Origin: Dacryopinax spathularia
Lineage: Eukaryota; Basidiomycota; Dacrymycetes; Dacrymycetales; Dacrymycetaceae
Length of the DNA: 64,000 nucleotides
Assembly: GCA_037974965.1 (NCBI GenBank)
Contig: JBBPFI010000003.1
Location: 1,736,001 to 1,800,000 of the forward strand
Direction: 5' to 3'
Part shown: positions 12,801 to 23,805 of the stretch, piece by piece
How the letters are laid out: each line of letters opens with the position of its first letter
How positions within the stretch are numbered: position 1 is the stretch's first letter
Made by a program: the position numbers and the translations under genes
The notes under the pieces: model-generated
Database searches by the model: none
Told to the model about the DNA's origin: nothing
The model's input: the letters and a program-made list of their open reading frames with translations, nothing else

Positions 12801-15800
12801 TGGTTGCTGTCAAGGACACCTTGACAACCGAAGAGAAGACGCGACTGCGGCAGACAGCAGCATTCCCCAGGGAAGGTCATGGTCCGCTGAGCAAGGACAA
12901 TCGGCATCTTGCCCAGGATCTTTACGTGCCAGATGACGAGCTGCGGCAGTTGCAGCTACCGCTTCTAGACTGGAAGACCAAGTGGAAGCCGCATTCGGAA
13001 GAAGGTTAGTCTGTCCACAGCCCGTCCTATGTCCCGCCTCTGATATGTCACAGCCAAATTCTTGGTGAATGTCCTCGGCCTCAAGCGACATCCACCGATA
13101 GAAGCTATCCTGGAGCTGGCAGCAGGGGAACAACCCCGTGCACAGGCCGCCTTGGACTACTACTTGGAGCATTTTGAGGATCTCTATGCCAAGCGTGCGG
13201 ATATTAAGGTTATGCAAGACTGGGCCTTCGTTCCTGCTGTGCAACCCAATGGCTCGAAACTACGGGCTAAGCCCACTGAGGTCTGTTCCTCATAATCGTG
13301 GGTATTCTGCGCCTGACTCCGAAATATAGGTGTTTTCCAGGCCAGAAGCCGCCATATTTGGATTCAACGTCATCGATCCTGCCTATCAAGGAGTTATACA
13401 GAAGTTCAAGATCGCAGAACAGCCGCCAATTGACCTTGTGGTAGCTCGTCTGATGCGGAATCCGCCAAAGACTATATCTACGGCCACCACGATGTACGAG
13501 TATATGAGCAATCGGCTGGGAGGTAAGAGCTGTGATCGCCTGACTTTTGGATCCATGCTTACGGGAACATCTAGAGCTAGGAAGTCATGACGTGGCACGG
13601 TTGGGCGAATCGGCAATCGTACCCTACATAGAGCAGAAGGGTAGCGACACCAAGTTGACGATGCTCAAGCCAACGGAGTGCTACTTCGCGTCGAGTGCAC
13701 AGGCAAGCGGGACCTTCTCGGAACTGTTTCATTTCATCGATTTCGGCAGCCGGGCAAATGCCTTCCTCCGGCAGTGCGGTGTAAAGAGCGAGCCGACGGT
13801 TCAAGAGATCGCTCGTCTACTGGTCACCAATCCCCGTCGATTCTACGAGTCGTCAGGTGGTGCTGAGCGGTAAGTTCATCGAGCGAATACAGCTTTGAGA
13901 GGCTGACATCGGATCTAGGTATCTTGCGATTCTGCGCAACATGGCGGCAAATCGACACCTGCTCCCCGTCAGAATTCGGAATGATCTCAAAAAGTCCGCG
14001 TTCTTGCTTTGCACGCGCCGTCAGCCTTCTAGCTCACCGAAGAAGTCCAAATCGGACGACTTCGACGAGGACATCGTTTATGCGTATGAATTACGTAGAG
14101 CAGAGGAGGTAACCGCGTGCCCAACGCACCGAGGGGTCTTTGCTGACGCGTCTTTCAACTAGATCGTCATTGTAGATGACCCTTCCTCATACGCCATGTT
14201 CAGTGAACAGCTTTATGGGGCGCCTCAAGAAGATACGCTTGAAGCGTAAGCCGCCAAGCTTGTCTAATTAACTGGAAAAGGCTCATACGATCGACTCTAG
14301 CTTTTACGAGCAACTTGGTTCGCAGAGACTTAGCAAGCTAATATCCGAGTCGTACAAGCCGCAAGGTATACCGGAGCGATCCCAGTTTGCCGAAAAGACA
14401 CGAGCTCTCATTCTTGAGCGGTTGCCACTGTTCCTACATGAACACTTGAACTCCGAAAGCCGGTTGAAACTCGTGATCAAGCCGCAGTGGCTAGAGGACG
14501 AAGCGAACTTCCGCGTGCTTTCGGTGCGAGCTCTACGACTGAACCGGCAATTGCGCTGGAACAACATGCGATATGACCATACGACGGAAGCGTCCGCTGG
14601 AGGTTCTCGTCAAGGCCGCACTGGTCCTATAACGTTACTGGTTTCGTTGGGCGACAGTCTGGACTGGTTCGAGGTTGCGAACGTTCTTTGCAACATTCTT
14701 TTTGAGACCCACGGCATGAACGACAGTCTACTCCTTTCTACTTTGTTGTCGACAGATCTCCGGGCATTGCAACGTCGTGGGTACGCGGTCAATCGTATCT
14801 TGCAGCAGCAGAAGATCCGAGAGGAAGCGCTTCAGGCTCAGGAGCGCGAACATCGCTTGCAGATCGAGGCTACAACCGGGAGTAAGCCTGAAGAGACTAA
14901 GCCGTGAGTGGTCGCTGGGAAATGCCTCACAACGGGAATGCTAACATGCGTTCAGACCTGAACATCCTTTTGCCAATCCTGGATTATTGAATACGTTCAA
15001 CAAGTTCAAGGATCGTCTACAGGGCAAAGATACCACGCAAGACCACCCAACCCCGCCGGCGATTATCGCGGGTCCATCAGCCAGTCACAATGGAGCAGAC
15101 GGCGCCAGACCACCACCGCCATATCCCGGACAACAAGCCGACTTCTCTGACGAGGAAGAAGAACCTATGCCAGGCGGTCTTCCACCACCTGCTCTACCAC
15201 CAAAGCCGACTCCTATCAGCCGAGGCAGGACTCCGATCCCTGACCAGCACGTTACGCCACATAGCAACATTGAGGCGAACCTTAATCAAGCGCTGGCCGC
15301 TTGCCGGCCCGAGAGGGGTAACCTGCTGCGTAATAGGCAGGAAATGACTCAAGTCCGAGAAGCTCTCGTATGTTCAGTCAACTTCCCCGCGAATATAGCT
15401 AACGCCGTGTTCAGGATGAGGGGTATTGTGATCCAAGCGGAGCGGTGGGAGACATGGTTTTCGTCGACAACGTGAATGGCCATCGATTCTTCGCTAAAGG
15501 TGCGCATCCCGAGGAAGGGATTTAACTTTTTCTTACCACCGTATCAGGTGTCAACGACGCGCGGGGTGTATTCCAGGCCAAACAGCATGCCTTGCAACGT
15601 TTCAGCTCAGCGATCATCTCGCTGCTTGGGGATATCTACGGAATCCCTCAGACCAGTCTTCACATCTTCTATGATCTGGAAGGGCCGCTCATTGCTTTCA
15701 ATCGCAACGGCAGCATTTTCCTGAACTTGCGGTACTACGAGGCCTGGCACGACCTAGATGTACAAAGGGGCGAGCTGAGCCAGGCGCTAATCAGCTGGTA

Positions 15801-15979
15801 CTTCACCCTGGCTCACGAGATTGCCGTGCGTCGTCCTCAAAACTCCCTGAACAGCTGCACTGACCCATATCATGCAGCACAACCTGGTTCAACCACACAA
15901 CTCGGAACATGAGTTCTACTTCAGCTCGCTGTGCGAATCAAAGTTGCCGGCTTTAGCGGGCCTTATTGCCCGTTTGTAG
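9855..15979 (+). CDS. Giant sacsin/DUF3684-type protein: HSP90-like ATPase domain plus C-terminal HEIAH motif
   Basis: About 1,700 residues in many exons. The first exon is tiny (9855-9875, MAGRESL). Next are 9926-10013 (WESGRDEQVEVNQRALIDK), 10072-10328 and 10388 onward. The N-terminus carries the GHKL/HSP90-like ATP-binding signature: FRELLQNADDAQATR (Glu and Asn of the N box, with the Asp) and then IGAFGVGFYSLFSV (glycine lid). The glycine motif is created exactly by the phase-0 splice 10328/10388. This arrangement matches sacsin N-terminal repeats and the fungal family I know as DUF3684. The long middle is helical, with a charged low-complexity linker near 15030-15270 (PPPPYPGQQADFSDEEEEP). 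The C-terminal domain ends FTLAHEIAHNLVQPHNSEHE and the stop is TAG at 15977-15979. HEIAH fits the zincin HExxH pattern and is made by splicing HEIA to HNLV. Sacsin relatives act as chaperone-like ATPases; peptidase activity is only inferred. The start at 9855 is plausible but not proven. Confidence 0.85.
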
Positions 15980-16830
15980 CCGATTTATGGAGCATGTATC
16001 ATAGACACTTGTTGCATATTGTACATCAACTGCAGGACTACCTCTAGACATATGTATTCGTTTGATGAGTGTTCGACCACTAGCTTGGGGGATGGCCGCC
16101 GTGGCGGCATTCGGCTATAAGCGCCAGGAACGCGCTCACGGCTGACGGCTATAACCGAGGCTTATCCCCGATCAACGCGTCAAAGACGCGTTGTGCTCCT
16201 CACTCGCGCTGTAAACATACCATGTCTTGAATCTTCTATCCAGTTTCTGATCGGAATCGCCTTGCCCTGCATCTGTACCATGCCCTGTCTAACCAGCAAT
16301 CACAGCAAGTGGTCAACTCAATGCAGCAAGACAGGAGGCTATTCCGCGAGAGAACGCGAACCCCTCTCAGTCTTCCGGAAGCCCCTAGCTGGCAGCGCTG
16401 TCATTCCACCTACCGCGATACGACCAGTCACCGCCCCCGCCGTCAGATTCACCTGTCTTACCCGGTCTACCCCTCCCAGCTGGCGCTTATACATGAGATC
16501 GGGATCGAGATGATGACGCGCTCGGGAAGGGAAGGTATGCGCGGTCGCAATGGGTAGTGAGGAGGGCGACCTCCCTAAGTTGCCAGGGGCCACCTCCTGG
16601 ATTGGGTGTCGCAGGAGCCACCCTCGACGCCGTGTCTCGAGAAGACACGTCCTGTCTCTGTCCGCTCTCTCTCTTCATATCACACCAGGCGACACATACC
16701 TCTCTCGTGCTCAAGTGATAGATCAGATACTACGCCAGCTCCACCTTCTCTCTCTCCCCTCCACCTTCCTCTTCCTATTCCTCTCCTTCTGCGTGAGCAC
16801 TGCCCTCTCCCGCTGCTGAGCAAAGACAAC
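15980..16830. other. Promoter region of the kinase gene
   Basis: About 850 bp. The last 150 bp before the kinase ATG are strongly pyrimidine-rich on the + strand (CT tracts around 16738-16795), as often seen in leaders of fungal genes. Short frames on both strands have no support. No repeat found. Confidence 0.45.
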
Positions 16831-19233
16831 ATGCAGTTTGACCACATCCCATTTGAGGTGCGTCCTCAACCTCTTGTATATGCCACACCACCCGCTGACA
16901 TTGCTGCAGGACCTCAACGGCGACTGGCACAAACTAGGCAGCGGGAGCTTCGGCAACGTCTACAAGGGTGCGTCCACCTCCTCGGCCCATCATAATGCGC
17001 ATATATTGACGAGCGTTAACAGGAAGCTATCTGGGCACGGATGTAGCCATTAAGGAGGTGCTGCCGAGCAACGACTACGATGTGAGAAAATACTTTGAGC
17101 GGGAGTGGAAGCTTATGCGGTGCGCCCTCTCACTCCGTCATGCGAACCATGGTTGACATGCTTTCCAGGGAGGCGAGGCATCCGAACGTTGTACTCTTCC
17201 TTGGTCTTTCCTCTGCTCCTGACGGACGGGTGTTCATCGTATCCGAGTTCATCGAGAACGGTGCGCACGAGTGTCCCCATGAAGCATGAGGTGACAGCGC
17301 TAACATGCGGCGCTTAGGTAACCTCCGTCAGTACATCCTCTCCAAGACAAAGCCTTTCCCTTGGCGACTACGCATCAGCTTCTGCATCGACATCGCTCGT
17401 GCCCTTGCATATCTGCATGCTCGCAACGTACGCTTCCCTTCTCTCACCGTATTTGTCCCCTGACACTCCTATCTTAGTGCGTTCACCGCGACATCAAGGG
17501 CGAGAACCTGCTTCTCACTTCTAATGGTCGGCTGAAGATCACCGACTTTGGCTTCGCTCGCATCACGCCTCGGTCTCCGGAGGAAGCGAAGCGGCTCACG
17601 TATTGCGGGACTGACGCATATATGAGCCCGGAGATCTTGATGGGCGATCCTTTCGATCTTCCGACGGACGTGTTCAGCTTGGGGATCATATACTGCGAGA
17701 TCCTATGCAGGAGGGTTGCCGATGATAAGACGTTCAAGGTATGCGATGATTCTTCGCAGCCGTTGCAAATCCTGAACGATCTCGAACAGCGCGCAGCTCC
17801 CCTGTATTCGCTGAATGCGAGCGAGCTGCACAACCTCGCCACTCCTGGTTGCCCTTCCGGTCTCATCCAGCTTGCCTTAGACTGCTGCAGCGTCTTTCCC
17901 GCCAACCGGCCTTCGATGGTAGAGGTCCTTGCGCGACTTTCGTCTATCGAGGCGGAAGTGCTTGCCCGTGGTACAGACGAGCCAGAGCCTGTCGGAACGG
18001 CGAAGTTCTTCACTGCCGGTGGAGGGCAACCACCAGGAACGAAGAGGCCTCGCATGGCGCCGAGGATCCCAAGCTTCGGGATGGGTATAGGCGCTGAGAT
18101 CCGGATAAGCGGCGTAGCCGATATTCAGATACCGCCACCCGTCAGTCCTGTGGATGTCCCAGCGTCACCGCCTTCGGACTACGGCGATGATCCCGACGCC
18201 GAGCCACTCAGCCCCAACGAGCAGGAACAAGCCGACGGCAAGATCAGCCCACCATTGGACGATACATCGCCGGGCGAGGGGCTCAAGCGTACGCCGAGCT
18301 GGGCTGCCTATGGAAGCACGATGATGGGAAGGAGCTCAATGCTGGGTGACAAGTCTAGCTGGTCGCAGGCTGGTTAGTATATGCGCTCTTTGTACAACAT
18401 CGCATGCTGATGCTTGTGTTACAGAGATGATTCCGTCTGAGGCTAACTCGGCTACCCACCTCCTGGACCACGCGGAGGAAGGCCATGCTAGCGGTTCGGA
18501 CGACGTTGCCCACAAACCTGACGGGGCTGAGACCGGATCGGGTCTGACTGTACGCGCCTCACGATCGACCGTTCGCATTTCGCCGGCGGCTGCAGTGGGC
18601 CCTTCTGCTGCCAATGGAAATCCCGCGATAGACCCGGATGCAACATTGACCGCGGATCGCGAGTACGTTTCAGAAGGCGTCCAAGTCCCTACCCCGCCTC
18701 AGCAAGGATCGAACCTCTCCGGAAAGTCATTCCACACGGCCATTGTACACGAACCTGGAAGTGCGAGCGTGCTCAGTCAAGTCTCGTCTCAAGTGGTCGT
18801 ACATCGCTTCACGCTCATCAAGCCCGCCAAGTCCAACCCGCCTACTGCCCCGTCGTCCGGTGGAGGAAGTGGCTGGGCTGCACTCAACTTCTTCTTCTCT
18901 CCGCGCGGTCGCGGTAAAGCCCACAACACGAACGCGAAGTGCGACTTGTGCACGAAGAAGATTGGCCCCAAAGCACCAGCACTGGAGTGCGACGACTGCG
19001 GTATGCGATGCCACGTCAAGTGCGGGGAGAATGCCCCCAGAGACTGCGGCGTCCGCTTCCCTCGCGCTGCGCCTGCTCTGCCTCTTGCTTCTGCGCGCAG
19101 CGTCGAGCCGGCCGTCCGACCAGCAGTGGTACGAAGCCCACCCACCTCGCCTGGGCGGTGGAGGAAGAGCCCTAGATCCGGTCTCCTCGGTCTGGGACGC
19201 GCATCATCCCCTCCCTCCTCGCAAGTTGGGTAG
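16831..19233 (+). CDS. TKL/LISK-like protein kinase with C-terminal C1 zinc finger
   Basis: Exons 16831-16857, 16910-16967, 17023-17119, 17169-17260, 17318-17427, 17478-18372 and 18425-19233 give 695 residues. All kinase motifs are present: glycine loop LGSGSFGNVYKGSY, VAIK lysine, HPNVVLFLGL, VHRDIKGENLL catalytic loop, TDFGFAR, and CGTDAYMSPE activation segment. LFLGL and HRDIKGEN suit tyrosine-kinase-like (TKL/LISK) kinases. A Ser/Pro-rich linker of more than 300 residues follows. Near residue 600 is a C1-type finger: CDLC, ECDDCGMRC, HVKC, then C after seven residues. The spacing C-x2-C-x12-C-x2-C-x4-H-x2-C-x7-C is near the consensus. C1 domains bind diacylglycerol or membranes, so lipid-controlled recruitment is a reasonable inference. 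The first exon is only nine codons but joins in frame. Confidence 0.9.
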
Positions 19234-19686
19234 CATCGCTCCTTCCCCTGGGAGACGTCCACTGAAAGGAGGGAGGGATTTAATGGTTGAGAGGGAGAAG
19301 GAGAACACAGACACGATACACATGAACTATCATCGATGACACATCTACACGGACTATTTACGCCTCATCCTTCCATTGAACCGATGAGGCGTTGTATCAA
19401 TTAGTTACATATCTACAAGTAATGATCACGTTATATGCATACAAAGAGATTTCGCGCTTGTCCGAGCGATCTTGCGGTATCGGCGATAGTGCGTTGATTG
19501 ATCGGTGATTAGGCGAGCGATGGGGAACGCGTCTTCGGCTTTGACGTGTCGAGTCAACGCTCCGTGAGTCAGACCGGGGCCAGCATCTCCGTCTCCGGTC
19601 AATATGGCCTACATCCTGCGCCGGACCGCATTTCTATCCCCAGTCTACCACCCTTAGCCATTACTGGAGAAACCGCATACAGCAGC
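19234..19686. other. Intergenic spacer
   Basis: About 450 bp between the kinase stop and the chosen start of the first GNAT gene. An open frame runs into the GNAT gene from further upstream (with ATGs near 19546-19687), but the conserved part begins at 19687. No other feature seen. Confidence 0.4.
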
Positions 19687-20527
19687 ATGGCGGGCGTCCA
19701 GCTCGTTAACAACTACAATCCGCCTCCCCCGCCTAGGGTGGACCCGAAGGAGCTGCTGACACCGAAGGACGAATTCGACGTCAACTTCATGTTCCCCGTC
19801 CCCGAGCTCGAGAGCGACAAACTCAAGCTCGTGCCCTTCATCGTGCGTCCCTTCCCCCCTTCACCTCTTCAACGCCGCTGACAAGCAGTTCGTGGAGCAG
19901 CCATGGCTGCACCTTCCCCTCCTACACGAACGCTGTCTCCCCCATCCAGAGATGTTCACCTACCTCCCCTTCGGGCCCTTCCCGCCGCTCGAACAAGCCG
20001 CGGAGATGTACGGCTCCCGCATCGCAAAGGATCCAGGGTGTATCTGGTTCTGCGTAGTGGACAAGACCCGCCCCGCCTTTTCACCTAGCAACGAGGTCGA
20101 AGCCGACTTAGGAGGAGCATTTGCGGGCTTGATCGGGTTGCTCGCTACGTCGCGCGAGCAGAGTCAGACAGAGCTGGGGTTCCTGCTGACGTTGCCGGAG
20201 TTTCAGAGGACTCATGTTACTACACATGCTTGTGGGCTGCTCATGCGCTGGGTACTTGACCCACCCTCTCGCGGTGGACTGGGGTTGAGGAGACTGCAAT
20301 GGAAAGCTCATTTCCAGAATGAGAAGAGCATCCGGGCGGCCGAGAGACTCGGGTTTAAGAGGGAAGGAGAGTTGAGGTGGTTACTCGTTCTGCCCGAGGG
20401 GAAGGTGGGGCTGCCTAGGGAGGGGGAGAGGAATTCGGGGAGACATACGGTCGTGCTGAGTGTTTGTTGGGATGATTGGGAGGGTGGAGGGAGGGAGAGG
20501 ATCGAACAGCTCATGGCTAGGAGCTGA
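19687..20527 (+). CDS. GNAT-family N-acetyltransferase, copy 1
   Basis: Exons 19687-19842 and 19889-20527 give 264 residues. The fold follows RimJ/RimL-type acetyltransferases: an N-terminal KLKLVPFI strand, then MFTYLPFGPFPPLEQAAEMY, a central IGLLATSREQSQTELGFLL, the EFQRTHVTTHACGLLM helix in the acetyl-CoA binding position, and a late EKSIRAAERLGFKREGELRW, which is the usual N-x-x-S-x-x-A-x-x-x-G-F-x-x-E-G signature. Fungal homologues are often labelled GNAT domain proteins without a proven substrate. The start at 19687 (MAGVQLVNNYNPP) was preferred because it aligns with MSNVKLVNTFKPP in copy 2 downstream. The longer frame upstream is not conserved there. Copy 2 follows on the same strand beyond a transposon insertion. 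Confidence 0.88.
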
Positions 20528-20692
20528 GCTACTGGCCTGCGTTTGGGTTGTGTAGAATTACCCCGCAAAATGTGCAATCACATGCGAGAATTCAACGAGT
20601 TGTGCTGGATGTGCAGAAGGACGAAGACCATCGGATATAAGCTGTTATTGTTGTCGGCGATATGTGCGGGTGGAGGTTGCGGCATTTACCGC

Positions 20693-20700
20693 GTCCAACC
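20693..20700 (+). repeat. 8-bp target site duplication, left copy
   Basis: GTCCAACC directly precedes the left end of the hAT-like element and recurs directly after its right end. Confidence 0.75.
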
Positions 20701-22130
20701 CACCATACCACCCTACTGCCAAGGGTCCCCCTTGAGGACCCTTTTCCGCTTGTGCCTAAATGTCCTATAAGGACCCTGCTGCAGCAGATGCATGCTGCAG
20801 CGGGCGCAACTGCTGCATCCATTGTGCATTTGCTGCAGCACGGTGCTGCAGCTATGGCACATTAAAAAAAGTTGGCTGCAGCAGATTTTTTTTGGCATAA
20901 AATGCCTTGGATATCGCTTTAGAATGACTGATATCCTGCAGTGTTAAGCCTTCTTTGGAGAGAGACTTTAGTCAAACATCCCCTTTCATAGAAAACCTTA
21001 TGTTCTGATGGTTTGAACCATAAAAAGCTGAACATTCTAGCTGCATGGTTACTATATAATAATAATGCAATACAAAGCTTCTTCTACACTGCAAGAAAAG
21101 GAAGTGAACTACTAATGTATAAGGTTTCTGAATAAGAACTTGAGAGTGCGGCAAATGATTTGGCATTACTTCTGTTTAGCAAAGTAGTTCTGGTCAGAAG
21201 GGTTCCTTAAGTTGTATTAATCGTACAGCTGTACATACTTCATTGCAAGGTTTTCTGAATGTTGAAATATTCTGTTCTTACATCCTGCAATAGATCCTAA
21301 GATTTTGAGCAGCTTCCATAAGCAGGAGAATTATGTTTGTGTTGACTCTATTCTGAACAACAAATAATGAACCCTTCTGTAATAACAAGGAGACAATAGG
21401 AACAACCATGCAGCATGACTTCATGAGTCATTCTATATATCTAAAATCCAAGTTATATGCATATGAAGATGTGTTATACATGGCTACAAGCCATGCGAAC
21501 CAATAGCTCTGCTATGCTATAATAGACTATATCCAAGGTGCTATTATTGCAAAATAATACAGGAATGCATACACACACAAAATCATCCCATCCAAAGCAT
21601 GTTTAGGGCTCACAAGTCAAAAAAGCTTATGGGTGAAACTAGTAGCTCAATATCGAAGCTTTTGCAGAGTGTCACACAATATATATTACTCGATATAATA
21701 CTGGCTGTATTGTGTATAGTGATTGTGCTATTCTCACCAAGTATCATGTTGCATTGAGCCTTCTGTACTGAAGGCTCGATGTATGGAAGTTTTGAGGGGT
21801 TCTAGAAAATATCTGTATATTCTGTGCCCGAATCAATAGCCAACTATCCCTAGAAAAAGGCCTGCATCAGGCAAGTAGTGCACTGCAACCCAAGCAAAAC
21901 AGCACCAAAAGCTGTGAAACCTTCTCTAATAACTATTCAAAAAGAGTAATTAATCCTCAGAAAATATGTGCAAGGATGTTTGAGCAACAATATGTGAAGA
22001 GCTATTTTAAATTTTATTCGCTGCATTTGGGTAACCTACGGCACACTATGCTGCAGAGACCCCTTAAAAGGGATTTAGGCACAAGCGAGAACCCCCTCTC
22101 TAGGGTCCCGGGCAGTAGGGTCGTGACCTG
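20701..22130. mobile_element. Non-autonomous hAT-like DNA transposon (1,430 bp, AT-rich)
   Basis: The segment lies between two copies of GTCCAACC (8 bp). Its ends are imperfect inverted repeats. The left end reads CACCATACCACCCTACTGCC and the right end, reverse complemented, reads CAGGTCACGACCCTACTGCC. The similarity runs on to a shared CGCTTGTGCCTAAAT and then CTGCAGCA, about 80 bp in all. An 8-bp duplication and ends starting with CA fit the hAT superfamily. The interior (about 20875-22020) is far more AT-rich than the surrounding genes and has no transposase-sized open frame, so the element could move only with enzyme from elsewhere. The divergence of the two ends suggests it is not a very recent insertion. 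A MULE origin (8-11 bp duplications) is the main alternative. Confidence 0.72.
20774..20884 (+). repeat. Subterminal cluster of TGCTGCAGC-like repeats
   Basis: Within about 110 bp just inside the left inverted repeat, TGCTGCAG or its close variants occur at least five times in both orientations. One CTGCAGCA also sits inside the right end near 22049. Such subterminal repeats are usual transposase-binding sites in hAT and CACTA elements. The segment is not coding. Confidence 0.5.
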
Positions 22131-22138
22131 GTCCAACC
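22131..22138 (+). repeat. 8-bp target site duplication, right copy
   Basis: GTCCAACC, identical to 20693-20700, immediately follows the right inverted repeat. The next flanking base differs (C on the left, G on the right), which fixes the duplication at 8 bp. Confidence 0.75.
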
Positions 22139-22277
22139 GCGTATCGAAGTCCACGCGTTCCTCCGGTTTCTCCGAGTCATCTTTCCTGTCCACAATGGCG
22201 TTTGCCTCATCCATTCCACAGTCCTGCAGTTCGCCGATCTATCCATCCGCAATACGACCAAGAGGGCAGTGACAACG

Positions 22278-23113
22278 ATGTCCAACGTGAAGCTCGTGAA
22301 CACGTTCAAGCCGCCTGTCAAGCCGATCAAGACGACGGAGGAACTGCTCAACCCTCCGAGCGGGGAGTATGACATCAACTTCGTCTTCCCAGTCAAACCA
22401 CTCGAGACGGACAGAGTCAAGCTGGTGCCGTTCTACGTGCGTCCTACTCTTCTCCACACAAACAGAACCATTCCTGATGGCGGAGCTAGCCACCAGTGCA
22501 CATGAAGCTCCTACAACAACGTACCCAACCCCACCCCGAGCTATTCAGGTACTGGAGCTTCGGTCCCTTCCCGACACTCGAGAACGGACTTCATGTCTAC
22601 GAGAACTCGATCCGCTCCGATGCGTCCGTAACATGGTTCGCGGTACTCGACAAGACGCGCCCCGATCCTCAGACCGAGCTCGGACTCGAGGGCAGGTTTG
22701 CAGGTGTTATTAGCATCCTTTCTGCTAGCCCGGGGCAGAGTCAGGCGGAGATTGGGTATGTGCTGTATCTGCCGGAGTTTCAGAGGACGCACGTTGGGAC
22801 GCATGCCTCCGGCCTGTTACTGCACTACCTGCTCGACTCCCCTTCCGCTGGTGGGCTTGGCCTTAGACGGGTGCAATGGAAAGCCAACGAGCGAAACGAG
22901 AGGAGCGTGGCGGCTGGGAAGAGGCTCGGATTCAAGTTCGAGGGTGTGTTGAGGTGGCATGTCGTTCTTCCTGAGGGGAAGGAAGGCCTTGAGCCGAGGA
23001 AGGACGGGAACGGGACGACAGGGAAGGGGAGGCATACGGCTATGCTGAGTTTGTGCTGGGATGATTGGGAGGCTGGGGGGAGGGAGAGGATCGATGAGAT
23101 GATGCGGAGGTAG
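22278..23113 (+). CDS. GNAT-family N-acetyltransferase, copy 2
   Basis: Exons 22278-22436 and 22490-23113 give 260 residues, with the single intron at the same place as in copy 1 (after KLVPF). The parallels are close: ELFRYWSFGPFPTLENGLHV, ISILSASPGQSQAEIGYVL, EFQRTHVGTHASGLLLHYLL, ERSVAAGKRLGFKFEGVLRW and MLSLCWDDWEAGGRERIDEM, against LSVCWDDWEGGGRERIEQL in copy 1. The acceptor at 22489 was chosen because the later AG gives a stop. A second in-frame ATG lies three codons upstream (MTTMSNV). The pair is a tandem duplication. Copy 2 starts about 150 bp after the right end of the hAT-like insertion, which may supply or disturb part of its promoter. Confidence 0.87.
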
Positions 23114-23805
23114 ACTGGTTGAGGTTTGCGGGCGAAGGTTCTGTACTGGCCTTCTCGAGCGATCCGTTGGTTCACGGTACTTACGTGCTATTCCATTCAC
23201 ATCTTGTATGCACTCGGGCTATAGACTGCTCTCTTGCAGTCTCGTACACAATGAAGGGACGATAGACTACGCTCCTGAGATACAAGGACCAGAACAGCCC
23301 TCCCGGTCAAAAAGCAGGAATGCTGCTACGTAACTTGTCACTCCTCCGCTGGCAAGCTTGTACCGTTCGAACCATGTCGTGATCAGGTTTTCAAGTAAGA
23401 CGATCCACCAATCCTGCTATATGCCTGCCGCCGACCCGCGATTCTATATCACGAACGCTGCCTACCTCTCACATCTTCCGCTCGACCTGCGACAAAACTC
23501 ACGCCCTCATATGCTCACGCTCATCATGGTTGCTTGCTTTTTGCTTGGCTTCGCTCTTGGGCGCAATCGCCACTCGTGCAGCATCGCCTTGTGCGTCCGC
23601 CGTCGACTTCATCTCCTTGTACAGAACGCTTCTACCTGCAAGGTGTGATCTGTCCGTAAGCGGGCTTGGTGTAGCCTCTGTCTGTTTTACACACCGATTT
23701 CACTAATCCGACTGGTGATTTATCGATGTCATTGAATCGCTCAACATGCGTACGGTACGATCATTTTCGGTGAGGAAACAGACTAAGTCATTCACGGTTC
23801 TACCT
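23114..23805. other. Convergent intergenic spacer
   Basis: About 690 bp between the 3' ends of GNAT copy 2 (+) and the DUF7918-type gene (-). A 96-codon + frame at 23358-23648 has no recognisable content. Nothing else seen. Confidence 0.4.

Noticed and set aside
17483-18055. 190-codon minus-strand frame opposite the kinase
   Set aside because: It mirrors the coding sequence of the kinase domain, whose motifs are unmistakable.
19546-19686. Longer N-terminus for GNAT copy 1
   Set aside because: The upstream 47 codons have no counterpart in copy 2, whose start aligns with the ATG at 19687.
23358-23648. 96-codon plus-strand frame with one hydrophobic segment
   Set aside because: Short, in a convergent spacer, no motif and no intron structure.
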